Assembly: GCA_009838845.1 (NCBI GenBank)
Contig: VXRD01000026.1
Span: 1-64,000, forward strand
From: Gemmatimonadota bacterium
Lineage (GTDB): Bacteria > Latescibacterota > UBA2968
DNA length: 64,000 nucleotides
Reading direction: 5' to 3'
Shown here: piece by piece, positions 16,491 to 24,077 of the stretch
Numbering within the stretch: position 1 is the first letter of the stretch
Layout: every line of letters starts with the position of its first letter
Translations under genes and position numbers: made by a program
Notes under the pieces: model-generated
Databases searched by the model: none
What the model saw: the letters and a program-made list of their open reading frames with translations, nothing else
What the model was told of the DNA's origin: nothing

Positions 16491-17965
16491 TTTTGAGTAT
16501 TGATCAGGGCACAACGGGGACAACTGCGTTGGTGTTGGATTCTCAGGGGGAAATTTTGGGGCGAGGATATTCGGAGTTTCGACAAATTTTTCCACGTCCC
16601 GGGTGGGTATCGCACGACGCAACAGAAATATGGGATACGACACTGAAAGTTATTGGCATCGCAATCTCAGAGGCGGGGATAGACGCCTCAGACGTAAAAG
16701 GTATTGGCATTGCCAATCAACGCGAGACGACCGTCTTATGGGATTGGAGAACAGGTGAACCCGTACACGACGCGATTGTCTGGCAGTGCCGACGCACGGC
16801 GGATTTGTGTGCCCAATATCGCGCAGATGGTCTCGAAGACATGGTGCGTGAAAAGACGGGATTGGTTATTGACGCTTATTTTTCGGCGAGTAAGATTGTG
16901 TGGTTACTCGACCGCGTCTATGGTCTGCGTGCGCGTGCGGAGCGGGGCGAGGTGTGTTTTGGCACTGTGGATAGTTTTTTGTTGTACAAACTCACAGGAG
17001 GGGCTGTTCATGCGACTGATTATACCAATGCATCGCGCACAATGATTTACAATATTCACGGGAGAGCATGGGATAGCAGATTATTGGAAATTTTTGACAT
17101 TCCCGTGGGCATACTCCCCAAAGTGCGATCATCGGCTGGTGACTTTGGGACTACTGTGGATTTGGACATCTTGCCTGCGGGCATTCCAATAGGGGGGATT
17201 GCGGGCGATCAGCAAGCCGCGCTTTTTGGGCAACGCGGTGTTTTCAAAGGTGATATAAAAAATACGTATGGCACGGGGTGTTTTACACTTTTTCAAACGG
17301 GTGATCGGGCTATACAATCCGCGCATGGTCTGTTGACGACGCTTGCGTGTGGGCCTTCTGGGCGCGTATCCCACGCGCTTGAAGGTTCGGTGTTCAGCGC
17401 GGGGGCGACGGTTCAATGGCTGCGCGATGGCCTGGGGATTATTGATACTGCCGCTGAGACGGAGGCCTGGTCCCAGGCGATTGACGATACAGGGGGTGTG
17501 TATTTTGTTCCCGCATTTACCGGCCTGGGCGCGCCGCACTGGGATGCGGAGGCACGGGGGACGATTGTAGGGATTACGCGGGGCACAGGGCGCGCTCATC
17601 TCGCGCGCGCCGCACTGGAGTCCATTGCCTATCAGTCCGCCGATCTCGTCCACGCGATGGCTGCCGATGCCGGTCAGCCTGTGGCGAGTTTGCTCGTGGA
17701 TGGAGGGGCTGTGGTGAATGATTTTTTGATGCAGTTTCAAGCGGATATTCTGGATGTGCCGGTGATTCGTCCAAAGCATGTGGAGACGACTGCATTGGGG
17801 GCGGGGATGCTGGCGGGATTGGCGACGGGGGTGTGGGATGATGCTGACGCGCTTGCCGATATTAACCCACCGCAACGCACCTTTGAGCCTGCGATGTCGC
17901 AGGATCGCCGCGAGGCATTGCTGGCGGGCTGGCACAAAGCAGTAGAGAGAACCTTGTTGACGTAA
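16487..17965 (+). CDS. glpK: Glycerol kinase
   Basis: Predicted 492-aa FGGY-family kinase that phosphorylates glycerol to sn-glycerol 3-phosphate with ATP. The N-terminus MILSIDQGTTGTTALV is the phosphate-1 loop. IANQRETTVLWD, the GDQQAALFGQ segment, NTYGTGCF and DGGAVVNDFLMQFQAD are glycerol-kinase signatures, and the length is typical of the family (about 500). It overlaps lpxH by 4 bp, so translation is coupled, and the helicase-lpxH-glpK row may be one operon. Glycerol 3-phosphate would feed phospholipid synthesis. No glpF or glpD is nearby. Confidence 0.93.
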   Translation: MILSIDQGTTGTTALVLDSQGEILGRGYSEFRQIFPRPGWVSHDATEIWDTTLKVIGIAISEAGIDASDVKGIGIANQRETTVLWDWRTGEPVHDAIVWQCRRTADLCAQYRADGLEDMVREKTGLVIDAYFSASKIVWLLDRVYGLRARAERGEVCFGTVDSFLLYKLTGGAVHATDYTNASRTMIYNIHGRAWDSRLLEIFDIPVGILPKVRSSAGDFGTTVDLDILPAGIPIGGIAGDQQAALFGQRGVFKGDIKNTYGTGCFTLFQTGDRAIQSAHGLLTTLACGPSGRVSHALEGSVFSAGATVQWLRDGLGIIDTAAETEAWSQAIDDTGGVYFVPAFTGLGAPHWDAEARGTIVGITRGTGRAHLARAALESIAYQSADLVHAMAADAGQPVASLLVDGGAVVNDFLMQFQADILDVPVIRPKHVETTALGAGMLAGLATGVWDDADALADINPPQRTFEPAMSQDRREALLAGWHKAVERTLLT

Positions 17966-17977
17966 TCTACAGACTTC

Positions 17978-19138
17978 TCACTGTATTTGTTCCAAATAGG
18001 CAAGATGGGTTTGGGCGGCTTTGTTTTGAGGATCAATGGCGAGCATATCGCGGTAGTGCTGACAAGCTACCGCGATATCGTTTTTTTGTTCAGCAATGAT
18101 GGCCAATCCGTGTAGAATGCGGGTATTTTCCGGGTGCTGTTCTCGGATGTGTAACAGCAGCATTTCAATATCATCAATATAGTCGGGATAATGTAGCTGT
18201 TCATTATTTTCACGAGACAATGCCACGAGACTTAGCAACGGATTCACACTGCCAGCAACGCCACTGCCTCGACGCGGTTTGAGATCAATTTTATCCCCAA
18301 TTTCGGGAAGGCCGAGAACGATGGCTTCGATCAGGGATTCAACCGCTTCATCTAACCGATCCAGTTCTATTAAAATATTGCCTCGGTTATAATGCACAGC
18401 GAGATTATCGGGCACCAGTTCAGATAAGATGTCGTAAATCCTCAGTTCCTGTTCAGAATTTTTTGTCTCGGCCAAATATTCAGCCCGATCGTAGAGTTGC
18501 TCAATTTTGGTATGATTTCTATCCGCGACCTCTTGCGCTTGCTTCTCAAATTCTGGATGCACCAGCAAGACGAGTTGTCCCTTTTGGTCTTGTGAAAACA
18601 GGGGCGTTTTGACTGTATGCAAAATATCGCCCAATTCCGAAATAATTTTGTTCAAAAACGCAGGGGATCGCGATTGAAAAATGGGTTTCCAGGTATTGAG
18701 ATCATGCGAGACATCAACCGTCCACAATTCGAGAGATAAAAAACGTCTGAGCGTTGACTTCAACTGTTCTGTGGTTTCAAAAAAAAACGATGTTAGGTAA
18801 CCTTCTTCTACATAGTGGTGAACGAGCCATTGACGGAATTCGCGCTGGATAACCCAGGCGTCCTCCAGGCAATTGGCGAGCGTGAGTATCGACCAGAGCG
18901 GAATATCCGAATGTACTTTTGCAAGCGCCTGATCAATAGTACACGACTCGCCTTCCTCATCATTCTGAGCCAGATGGACATCGTCGATAAAGTTTTCTAT
19001 GGACAATGCGCGTTTTTCTCGTTCGCTTTCTGCGATAACGAGAAAATTCCCCTGGAAATTTTCCCGGTCAATTGTCAGTGTGCGCACAAGTTCTCGATCG
19101 CTCATCACAGCACACTGTTGTATAACCCGATCACTCAT
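17978..19138 (-). CDS. TPR-containing hypothetical protein
   Basis: Predicted 386-aa soluble protein of unknown function. The N-terminal half (about 1-230) has no family I recognise. The C-terminal part has tetratricopeptide-like units, such as LAVHYNRGNILIELDRLDEA and TRILHGLAIIAEQKNDIAVA, ending with MLAIDPQNKAAQTHLAYLEQ. ATG 19138 avoids overlap with the small membrane protein that ends at 19149; a second ATG at 19105 is possible. It lies 10 bp behind that gene and converges with glpK across 12 bp. A scaffold role is the only inference available. Confidence 0.6.
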   Translation of the reverse strand: MSDRVIQQCAVMSDRELVRTLTIDRENFQGNFLVIAESEREKRALSIENFIDDVHLAQNDEEGESCTIDQALAKVHSDIPLWSILTLANCLEDAWVIQREFRQWLVHHYVEEGYLTSFFFETTEQLKSTLRRFLSLELWTVDVSHDLNTWKPIFQSRSPAFLNKIISELGDILHTVKTPLFSQDQKGQLVLLVHPEFEKQAQEVADRNHTKIEQLYDRAEYLAETKNSEQELRIYDILSELVPDNLAVHYNRGNILIELDRLDEAVESLIEAIVLGLPEIGDKIDLKPRRGSGVAGSVNPLLSLVALSRENNEQLHYPDYIDDIEMLLLHIREQHPENTRILHGLAIIAEQKNDIAVACQHYRDMLAIDPQNKAAQTHLAYLEQIQ

Positions 19139-19148
19139 GTTCGTAAAC

Positions 19149-19367
19149 TCAACGGTGATATTCGCGCAAAGACAAACGCTTTCGCGGTCGTTGGATCTCA
19201 ATGGGTTTTTCAGAGACACTGACGTCATTGCGCATCTTGCGACCGAGCTTGCGAATCAGATAAACACCCCACCAGATTAGCGCCCCGATCACAGCCAGCA
19301 CCATCCCAATGCTGCGACCGCTGGCACTTTCAAGACTCTTGAGCAAACTGTTAATCAGGTCTTCCAC
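19149..19367 (-). CDS. Small single-pass membrane protein
   Basis: Predicted 72-aa protein with a short amphipathic N-terminus, one transmembrane segment (about residues 19-38, SIGMVLAVIGALIWWGVYLI) and a strongly basic tail (RKLGRKMR), so the C-terminus is probably cytoplasmic. The start would be GTG at 19367; no strong ribosome-binding site is seen, and purC ends 15 bp upstream, which suits coupled translation. No family recognised. It may work with the TPR protein directly downstream. Confidence 0.5.
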   Translation of the reverse strand: MEDLINSLLKSLESASGRSIGMVLAVIGALIWWGVYLIRKLGRKMRNDVSVSEKPIEIQRPRKRLSLREYHR

Positions 19368-19382
19368 TGTTGATCGCTTCTT

Positions 19383-20348
19383 TTAAAAATACGGCTCGAT
19401 ATTTTTTTCAATGCGCTCGAGTATGGGCGTATCATCCACTTCGGTTTCAAATGGTTCGCCTGTTACGCGCTCGAACAGGTCTATGTATCGCGCGGAGACT
19501 TGTGTGCGAATTTCGTCATCTAATTCGGGAATATTATCGTCGGATATCCCCTTATCCACGAGCCAGAGGCGCAGGAATTCTTTGTCCAGACTCTCGGGTT
19601 CTTCGCCGCGCGCATGGAGGTCTTCATAAGAATCCAGGATCCAGTAGCGCGAGGAGTCGGGCGTGTGGATCTCATCGGCAACGGTTAGATTGCCATCTGG
19701 GTCCAGTCCCATTTCGTATTTTGTATCCACCAGAATCAATCCGCGCTGTGCGGCTAATTCTGTGCCGCGCGCGAATAATTCCAGAGCTACTTTCTCGACT
19801 TCTGCCCACCTGTCTGCATCGACCAAGCCGCGTTCGACAATTTCCTGTGGCGAGATTGATTCGTCGTGATCTTCTGCTTTTGTGGTCGGCGTAATAATCG
19901 CTTCGTCAAATTTTTGATTTTTTATCATGCCATCGGGCAAGTCAACGCCGCAGAATTTCCGTACACCGTTATTGTAATTCGTCCACACCGAGGTGTCCGT
20001 ACTGCCGGTCAGGTACCGTCGCACGACGATTTCGACGGGTAACATATCGAGTTCGCGCGCAACCGTCACATTGGGGTCCGGTACGTCCAGCACCTGATTG
20101 GGCACGATATCTGCGGTCTGATCAAACCAGTATTTTGCCGTTTTGTTCAAGACCTGTCCCTTCAGGGGGATCGCACCGAGTACGTGATCAAACGCGCTTT
20201 GACGGTCTGTGGTGATGAGAATGCGCTTGTCTTCGAGCAGATAGATGTCCCGCACTTTCCCTTTCTGGTATTGATTTGACCAGCGGTCAAATTTTGCTTC
20301 CAGCAAACAGTTATTCAGTTGTGAACGGATTTGTTCTTGAGAGATCAT
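19383..20348 (-). CDS. purC: Phosphoribosylaminoimidazole-succinocarboxamide synthase
   Basis: Predicted 321-aa SAICAR synthetase, the ATP-dependent ligase joining aspartate to CAIR in purine synthesis. Recognisable segments are YQKGKVRDIYLL, LITTDRQSAFDH, IPLKGQVLNKTAKYW, VVRRYLTGSTDTSVW, DDHDESISP-like EDHDESISPQE, LVDTKYEMG and DEIHTPDSSRYW. The length matches the eukaryote-like 300-aa class rather than the 240-aa class of E. coli. ATG 20348 is preceded by AAAGGAG. It is the only purine gene in the window. Confidence 0.95.
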   Translation of the reverse strand: MISQEQIRSQLNNCLLEAKFDRWSNQYQKGKVRDIYLLEDKRILITTDRQSAFDHVLGAIPLKGQVLNKTAKYWFDQTADIVPNQVLDVPDPNVTVARELDMLPVEIVVRRYLTGSTDTSVWTNYNNGVRKFCGVDLPDGMIKNQKFDEAIITPTTKAEDHDESISPQEIVERGLVDADRWAEVEKVALELFARGTELAAQRGLILVDTKYEMGLDPDGNLTVADEIHTPDSSRYWILDSYEDLHARGEEPESLDKEFLRLWLVDKGISDDNIPELDDEIRTQVSARYIDLFERVTGEPFETEVDDTPILERIEKNIEPYF

Positions 20349-20380
20349 GGATATACACTCCTTTAAAAAAATAAATGCAA

Positions 20381-20410
20381 CCACCGATTAACACAGATGG
20401 ACACGGATAA
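20381..20410 (+). repeat. CAGATGGACAC-type short repeat, left copy
   Basis: A quasi-10-bp periodic run reading AACACAGATGGACACGGATA in its core. A related run lies in inverted orientation at 21090-21115, so the two copies bracket the toxin-antitoxin pair. The unit resembles low-complexity intergenic repeats based on CAGATGGACAC, whose origin is unknown to me. Confidence 0.55.
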
Positions 20411-20463
20411 TACGCATGAATAGTTAGTGGGGGAGGGAATTGGTTTCATCTTCCAGCCAATCG

Positions 20464-20817
20464 TTAGAGTGCCAGCACCGCACGGAGTAGTCTATCTACT
20501 TCGACTTGCAATTGCGGACCAAGACTTCCGAGACGACGGATGATGACTGATCGTTCTACTGTAGCTAATTTGTGCATCCGGATGACGGACGTAACGCGCA
20601 AGCCTGTCAAGCTAAATTCCGGGTGGTTAGACTCAACGGTATAGTCGGTGGGAGCAAGCGTACCGCGTACGACGCTGGAAATTGCCACGAGCACCAAATC
20701 GTCTCCGAGTTGTCCTTGGGACACGACCACTGCGGGACGAAGGGTAGTACCGGTCAAATCGGTAAATGGAAACCGCGCCAGGACCACATTACCGCGAGAG
20801 AGCTTTGGGTGCGTCAC
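20464..20817 (-). CDS. PemK/MazF family toxin
   Basis: Predicted 117-aa type II toxin of the MazF/PemK family, ribosome-independent RNA endonucleases. Family features are the N-terminal RGNVVLARFPFTDLTG segment, RPAVVVSQG, VAISSV and the RVTSVIRMHKLATVER strand-helix. It starts with GTG, overlapping the stop of the antitoxin gene by 4 bp (GTGA). The upstream antitoxin and the inverted short repeats flanking the pair suggest a self-contained accessory module inserted between purC and the DUF6785-like gene. Confidence 0.85.
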   Translation of the reverse strand: MTHPKLSRGNVVLARFPFTDLTGTTLRPAVVVSQGQLGDDLVLVAISSVVRGTLAPTDYTVESNHPEFSLTGLRVTSVIRMHKLATVERSVIIRRLGSLGPQLQVEVDRLLRAVLAL

Positions 20818-21044
20818 ACGGGTTCCCCATCCTTGGAGGAGTAAATGTTTTCTCCTTCTTCCTGCCAGAAGTCAAATGCGCCACTTTCTTCTGCGAGGCG
20901 CATAATATCCTCTGTTGTCACATCATCTTCCTGCCTTTGCACGGTAATCTCTTCATAGCGCTGTGCCAGTTTTACCAGCAGTTCGAGTTCGCTTTGCGGA
21001 ACCAGCACCTTCTCACCTATACATTGTATGTGAATCGTTGCCAT
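20814..21044 (-). CDS. Antitoxin partner of the MazF-type toxin
   Basis: Predicted 76-aa acidic protein directly upstream of the toxin with a 4-bp overlap. It begins MATIHIQCIGEKVLVPQSEL, which looks like a short beta-strand dimerisation or DNA-binding arm. A helical middle (LLVKLAQRYEEI) and an acidic C-terminus (GAFDFWQEEGENIYSSKDGE) follow, the latter well suited to neutralise the toxin. It would also repress the pair, as such antitoxins usually do. Function is assigned from position, size and charge. Confidence 0.7.
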   Translation of the reverse strand: MATIHIQCIGEKVLVPQSELELLVKLAQRYEEITVQRQEDDVTTEDIMRLAEESGAFDFWQEEGENIYSSKDGEPV

Positions 21045-21089
21045 TTTGGCTCCTCAAGCGTAGAGATTAACGGATGTTTTGCCTTCTAT

Positions 21090-21115
21090 CTGTGTCCATC
21101 TGCGTCCATCTGCGG
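21090..21115 (-). repeat. CAGATGGACAC-type short repeat, right copy
   Basis: Two tandem 10-bp units TGTGTCCATC and TGCGTCCATC followed by TGCGG. On the minus strand this reads CGCAGATGGACGCAGATGGA and then CACAGA, the inverted counterpart of the copy at 20381-20410. Confidence 0.55.
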
Positions 21116-21122
21116 ATGCTCT

Positions 21123-23111
21123 TTAAGCCGCGCGGAAATGCACGGCGTGGCCCCTTTCGGGGAACCAGATTACATCCAGCATCAATGACAGGGCTACGCC
21201 CAGGACATAGCCGACGAGTAAACCGATGAAAAAGGGCCGCGATTTGTGATAGACAGAGGGACCGCCTACTTTGAGCATCACCAGCTTGATCAGCCAGGCG
21301 ATAAATAATGTGAAACTGCTGGCGCGAATCAACGGGGTTCCCGAAAGCGCGAGACCCACCGGGTGCAGGGGCCACCACACAAATCGATGGCGCATAAAAA
21401 TGAGACCGATCATCGCCAGACCGCCTATGCCGAAAAAGACCAGATTTTCGGGGTTATCCACGTAAAAGGGCGGATTATCGGCATTCTTGACCGCGTTGGC
21501 GGAATTCCTAAAATAGTTGCGCGCACTTCTGGGAATCTCGGCGACATTAAAATTAAAAGCGCCTTCATTATAGCCCAGGTTCAAAGTGAGAAAAATGCTC
21601 GTTACAAAACTCACTGCAAAAGCCATATAAAGCGCGGCTATTAACTTGCGGCGGTTATCGGTGATGCCCTCGGACAACTTGCCTACCTGTGCGGTAGCTG
21701 GCAAAAATAAGCCCTTGGCATTCCCCGTAATTAAATTGGCGAATCGAAACGCCACATGCGTGGTGGGTGGAATCCCGACATTGCCGAAAAAGGGCGCCAC
21801 ATAATTCCACGCAATTCCCGGTATCTGCGTGTAGGGCATGCCCGTATCTGATAAAATTTTCGCCATTCCAATATATCCACACACACACGCCATCAGCAGC
21901 AGGGCGCTGATGATGGGATCCATGTTCATCTGCATCATCCAGATAAACAAAAACGCGAGGCCCGCCACCACGCCGACCACAGCGGCGCGATAGGACAATA
22001 GCTCATCGCGGTCATCCACGCTGTCGTCTTTGCCAAGGGCTTTCATTATCACATCCCGTAAATGCAGCCGCGCTACCCAGAACATCGAAATCACCAGCAC
22101 GACGAACGCGCCGCGCGTCTGCCATTGGTACACGCCGCGATAGGCAACGGGAACCATGGATTTATATCCCAATTTATTGAGCCAGCCACCCTCGACAATG
22201 AAGAGGAGATCGAATACCCATAAGCTGAGCAGCACATCGAGGCTGGCAAAATAGGAGAAGAAGATGGAAAACAAGCCCACCGATGCCCGTATGCGCGGAA
22301 ACTGTGGATCAATGATATGCCATCTGCCTCCGTGGATGGGAAAGCGCGGGAAATTTGGCAAAAAGTAATTGATACAATTCCAGGCGATCATGCCAAATGC
22401 CAGGGCGAATCCAACCCAGAACAGGCGATTGTACATAAAGCCCGGCAATGTGCGTTTGTCACCTCCCGGTTCGGACATCATATTGATCAGGGGGGCCATG
22501 GCCGGATATGCCAGGCGTTCGTTTTGCACCCACTGTTTTCTAAAAATGACGCCTATACAGGTCAGTACCACAAACGCAGCCGTAAAAGCCATGAACCACC
22601 AGAATAGCGGTAGTACCCATATATCCCAGGGAATGGCCGCGCCTTCGGGGCGACCTTCAAAAAACCACGCTATTCCATTGCCATCATTGGTGGGGATTAA
22701 AAAGTCGGGCAGATGTGGGTGCAGCAATTCGGCCCAGTTGTTGTCTTCGGTCGCATAGAAATACGGCGCAGAAATATATCCGATCAAAAATCCCGTACTG
22801 CCCCAGATCGGCATGGTTGCACCCACGAGGCCCATCGACAAAATGGTGTGCCATTCCCCGGATTGAAGTGAGAATCGCGCAAGCCTGCCCATCACTGCGA
22901 GCGCAATCAGCATGGTAATAAACACGATGAGCATGGCCATTGGAATGTGCGATAGCACCATGCGCGAGCCGTGATAATGAAATCGTACATATACCGCAAT
23001 CACATCCAGCAGCACGACCAGGAGCAGTCCCAAGCCGATGGCCCGCGGCGTAATGCCCCCTCGAGGAGATTGTTCGGCCTCGCGGCCAATATTTGGTACT
23101 TGTGTTGCCAT
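21123..23111 (-). CDS. DUF6785/DUF6784-like multipass membrane protein
   Basis: Predicted 662-aa inner-membrane protein with about 14 hydrophobic segments spread over the whole length, beginning about residue 26. The motif QNERLAYPAMAPL near residues 195-210 and the overall layout recall the DUF6785/DUF6784 proteins, which are distantly like oligopeptide-transporter (OPT) family carriers. The substrate is unknown. It starts 27 bp after the PhyH-like gene and a GAGGG site precedes the ATG, so the dioxygenase and carrier are likely co-expressed and may handle the same compound. Confidence 0.65.
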   Translation of the reverse strand: MATQVPNIGREAEQSPRGGITPRAIGLGLLLVVLLDVIAVYVRFHYHGSRMVLSHIPMAMLIVFITMLIALAVMGRLARFSLQSGEWHTILSMGLVGATMPIWGSTGFLIGYISAPYFYATEDNNWAELLHPHLPDFLIPTNDGNGIAWFFEGRPEGAAIPWDIWVLPLFWWFMAFTAAFVVLTCIGVIFRKQWVQNERLAYPAMAPLINMMSEPGGDKRTLPGFMYNRLFWVGFALAFGMIAWNCINYFLPNFPRFPIHGGRWHIIDPQFPRIRASVGLFSIFFSYFASLDVLLSLWVFDLLFIVEGGWLNKLGYKSMVPVAYRGVYQWQTRGAFVVLVISMFWVARLHLRDVIMKALGKDDSVDDRDELLSYRAAVVGVVAGLAFLFIWMMQMNMDPIISALLLMACVCGYIGMAKILSDTGMPYTQIPGIAWNYVAPFFGNVGIPPTTHVAFRFANLITGNAKGLFLPATAQVGKLSEGITDNRRKLIAALYMAFAVSFVTSIFLTLNLGYNEGAFNFNVAEIPRSARNYFRNSANAVKNADNPPFYVDNPENLVFFGIGGLAMIGLIFMRHRFVWWPLHPVGLALSGTPLIRASSFTLFIAWLIKLVMLKVGGPSVYHKSRPFFIGLLVGYVLGVALSLMLDVIWFPERGHAVHFRAA

Positions 23112-23138
23112 TCTCAGTTTCCCTCAAAAAATACGTAC

Positions 23139-23873
23139 CTACAGTGCGCGTCCGCGCAAAACCTCGCGGCACTGTCCTTCGCTATTGCCCGTCACATTGT
23201 AGGCAAAGGTATTCATACGGCGGTCTCGATGCGATGTATTCGGTCCCGATCCGTGAATGGTCAAGGCACTGAAAAACACGCCATCGCCCGGTTCCATCGC
23301 CACGGGTACCGCGTCTTCTCGCTCGCGATAGTGCCCCGGCAAAAATACGCCAAAACTCGTTTGTGCGCGTTCGTGTTCTTGCAGACCCCATTTGTGGCTG
23401 CCGGGGATGAACTGAATACAGCCATTTTCGTCATCTGTCCCGTCAATGGCGAGTTGACAATTTACCATCAGAGGCCGATTGTCTTCGCGTTTCCAATACG
23501 CGTAATCCTGATGCCAGGGTATTGCCGTGCCATCGCGCGCGGCTTTCATCAATAGCTTGCTGTGATACAGTGAGATATTTGGTCCAATCAGGGATTCTAT
23601 AATATTCAACATATCATCACAGCGCAATGCGCGATTTAACCCTGTGCTGATCACTTCGCTGTGCATCAATTGTCGGATGCGCCTGGGCAGGTATTCATCC
23701 TCAAATTCTTCCCATGAGATCCCGACTCCTTCGTGTGCGTTTTCTGCCATTCGCTCGTGCAAGCCAGCAATTTCGCGTTCGATGTGGGAAATTTCTCCAG
23801 ATGGAATCAATCCCTTTTTCAACACATATCCATTCTGGTCGTAGAATTTTTGTTCTGCATCCGTTAGCCCCAT
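23139..23873 (-). CDS. Phytanoyl-CoA dioxygenase (PhyH)-like Fe/2-oxoglutarate oxygenase
   Basis: Predicted 244-aa iron(II)/2-oxoglutarate oxygenase, which hydroxylates an unactivated carbon. The facial triad is clear: H121-x-D123 in IPWHQDYAYW and distal His207 in ALTIHGSGPN, with a 2-oxoglutarate-binding Arg in HRDRR. The family motif FIPGSHKWG lies near 155-163. GGAG precedes ATG 23873. In contrast to the paralogue at 6529-7335, the metal site is intact. It heads the row with the DUF6785-like carrier. Confidence 0.88.
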   Translation of the reverse strand: MGLTDAEQKFYDQNGYVLKKGLIPSGEISHIEREIAGLHERMAENAHEGVGISWEEFEDEYLPRRIRQLMHSEVISTGLNRALRCDDMLNIIESLIGPNISLYHSKLLMKAARDGTAIPWHQDYAYWKREDNRPLMVNCQLAIDGTDDENGCIQFIPGSHKWGLQEHERAQTSFGVFLPGHYREREDAVPVAMEPGDGVFFSALTIHGSGPNTSHRDRRMNTFAYNVTGNSEGQCREVLRGRAL

Positions 23874-23901
23874 GGGACACTCCTTTGTAATTTCACAGCA
23901 T

Positions 23902-23963
23902 CTAATTTACAAATTATGACACGCTCTTGCAAAATCATTTATATTGTATAGCGTGCAAATTAG
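23902..23963. promoter_or_regulatory. Nested inverted repeat between divergent genes
   Basis: Two nested dyads share one axis: CTAATTT (23902-23908) with AAATTAG (23957-23963), and CACGCT (23920-23925) with AGCGTG (23950-23955). The core is AT-rich. On the minus strand TTGCAA-N17-TAAATT could serve the dioxygenase gene. The position in the 204-bp divergent gap suits a regulator site. The rest of this gap shows no gene. Confidence 0.35.
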
Positions 23964-24077
23964 AAATAGGGAACAGAAAGAGAATGATTAACGTCATAAA
24001 TTGATGCGTTATGATTATTTTAAAGAAAAAATCGACCTTTTTTCACCGCCCTTTGGGCATTAAAATAAGGAAAGCCG

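Noticed and set aside
17129-17935. Long open frame (268 codons) on the minus strand opposite glpK
   Set aside because: It mirrors the glycerol kinase codons, is rich in Arg/His/Pro, has no recognisable motif and lacks a ribosome-binding site.
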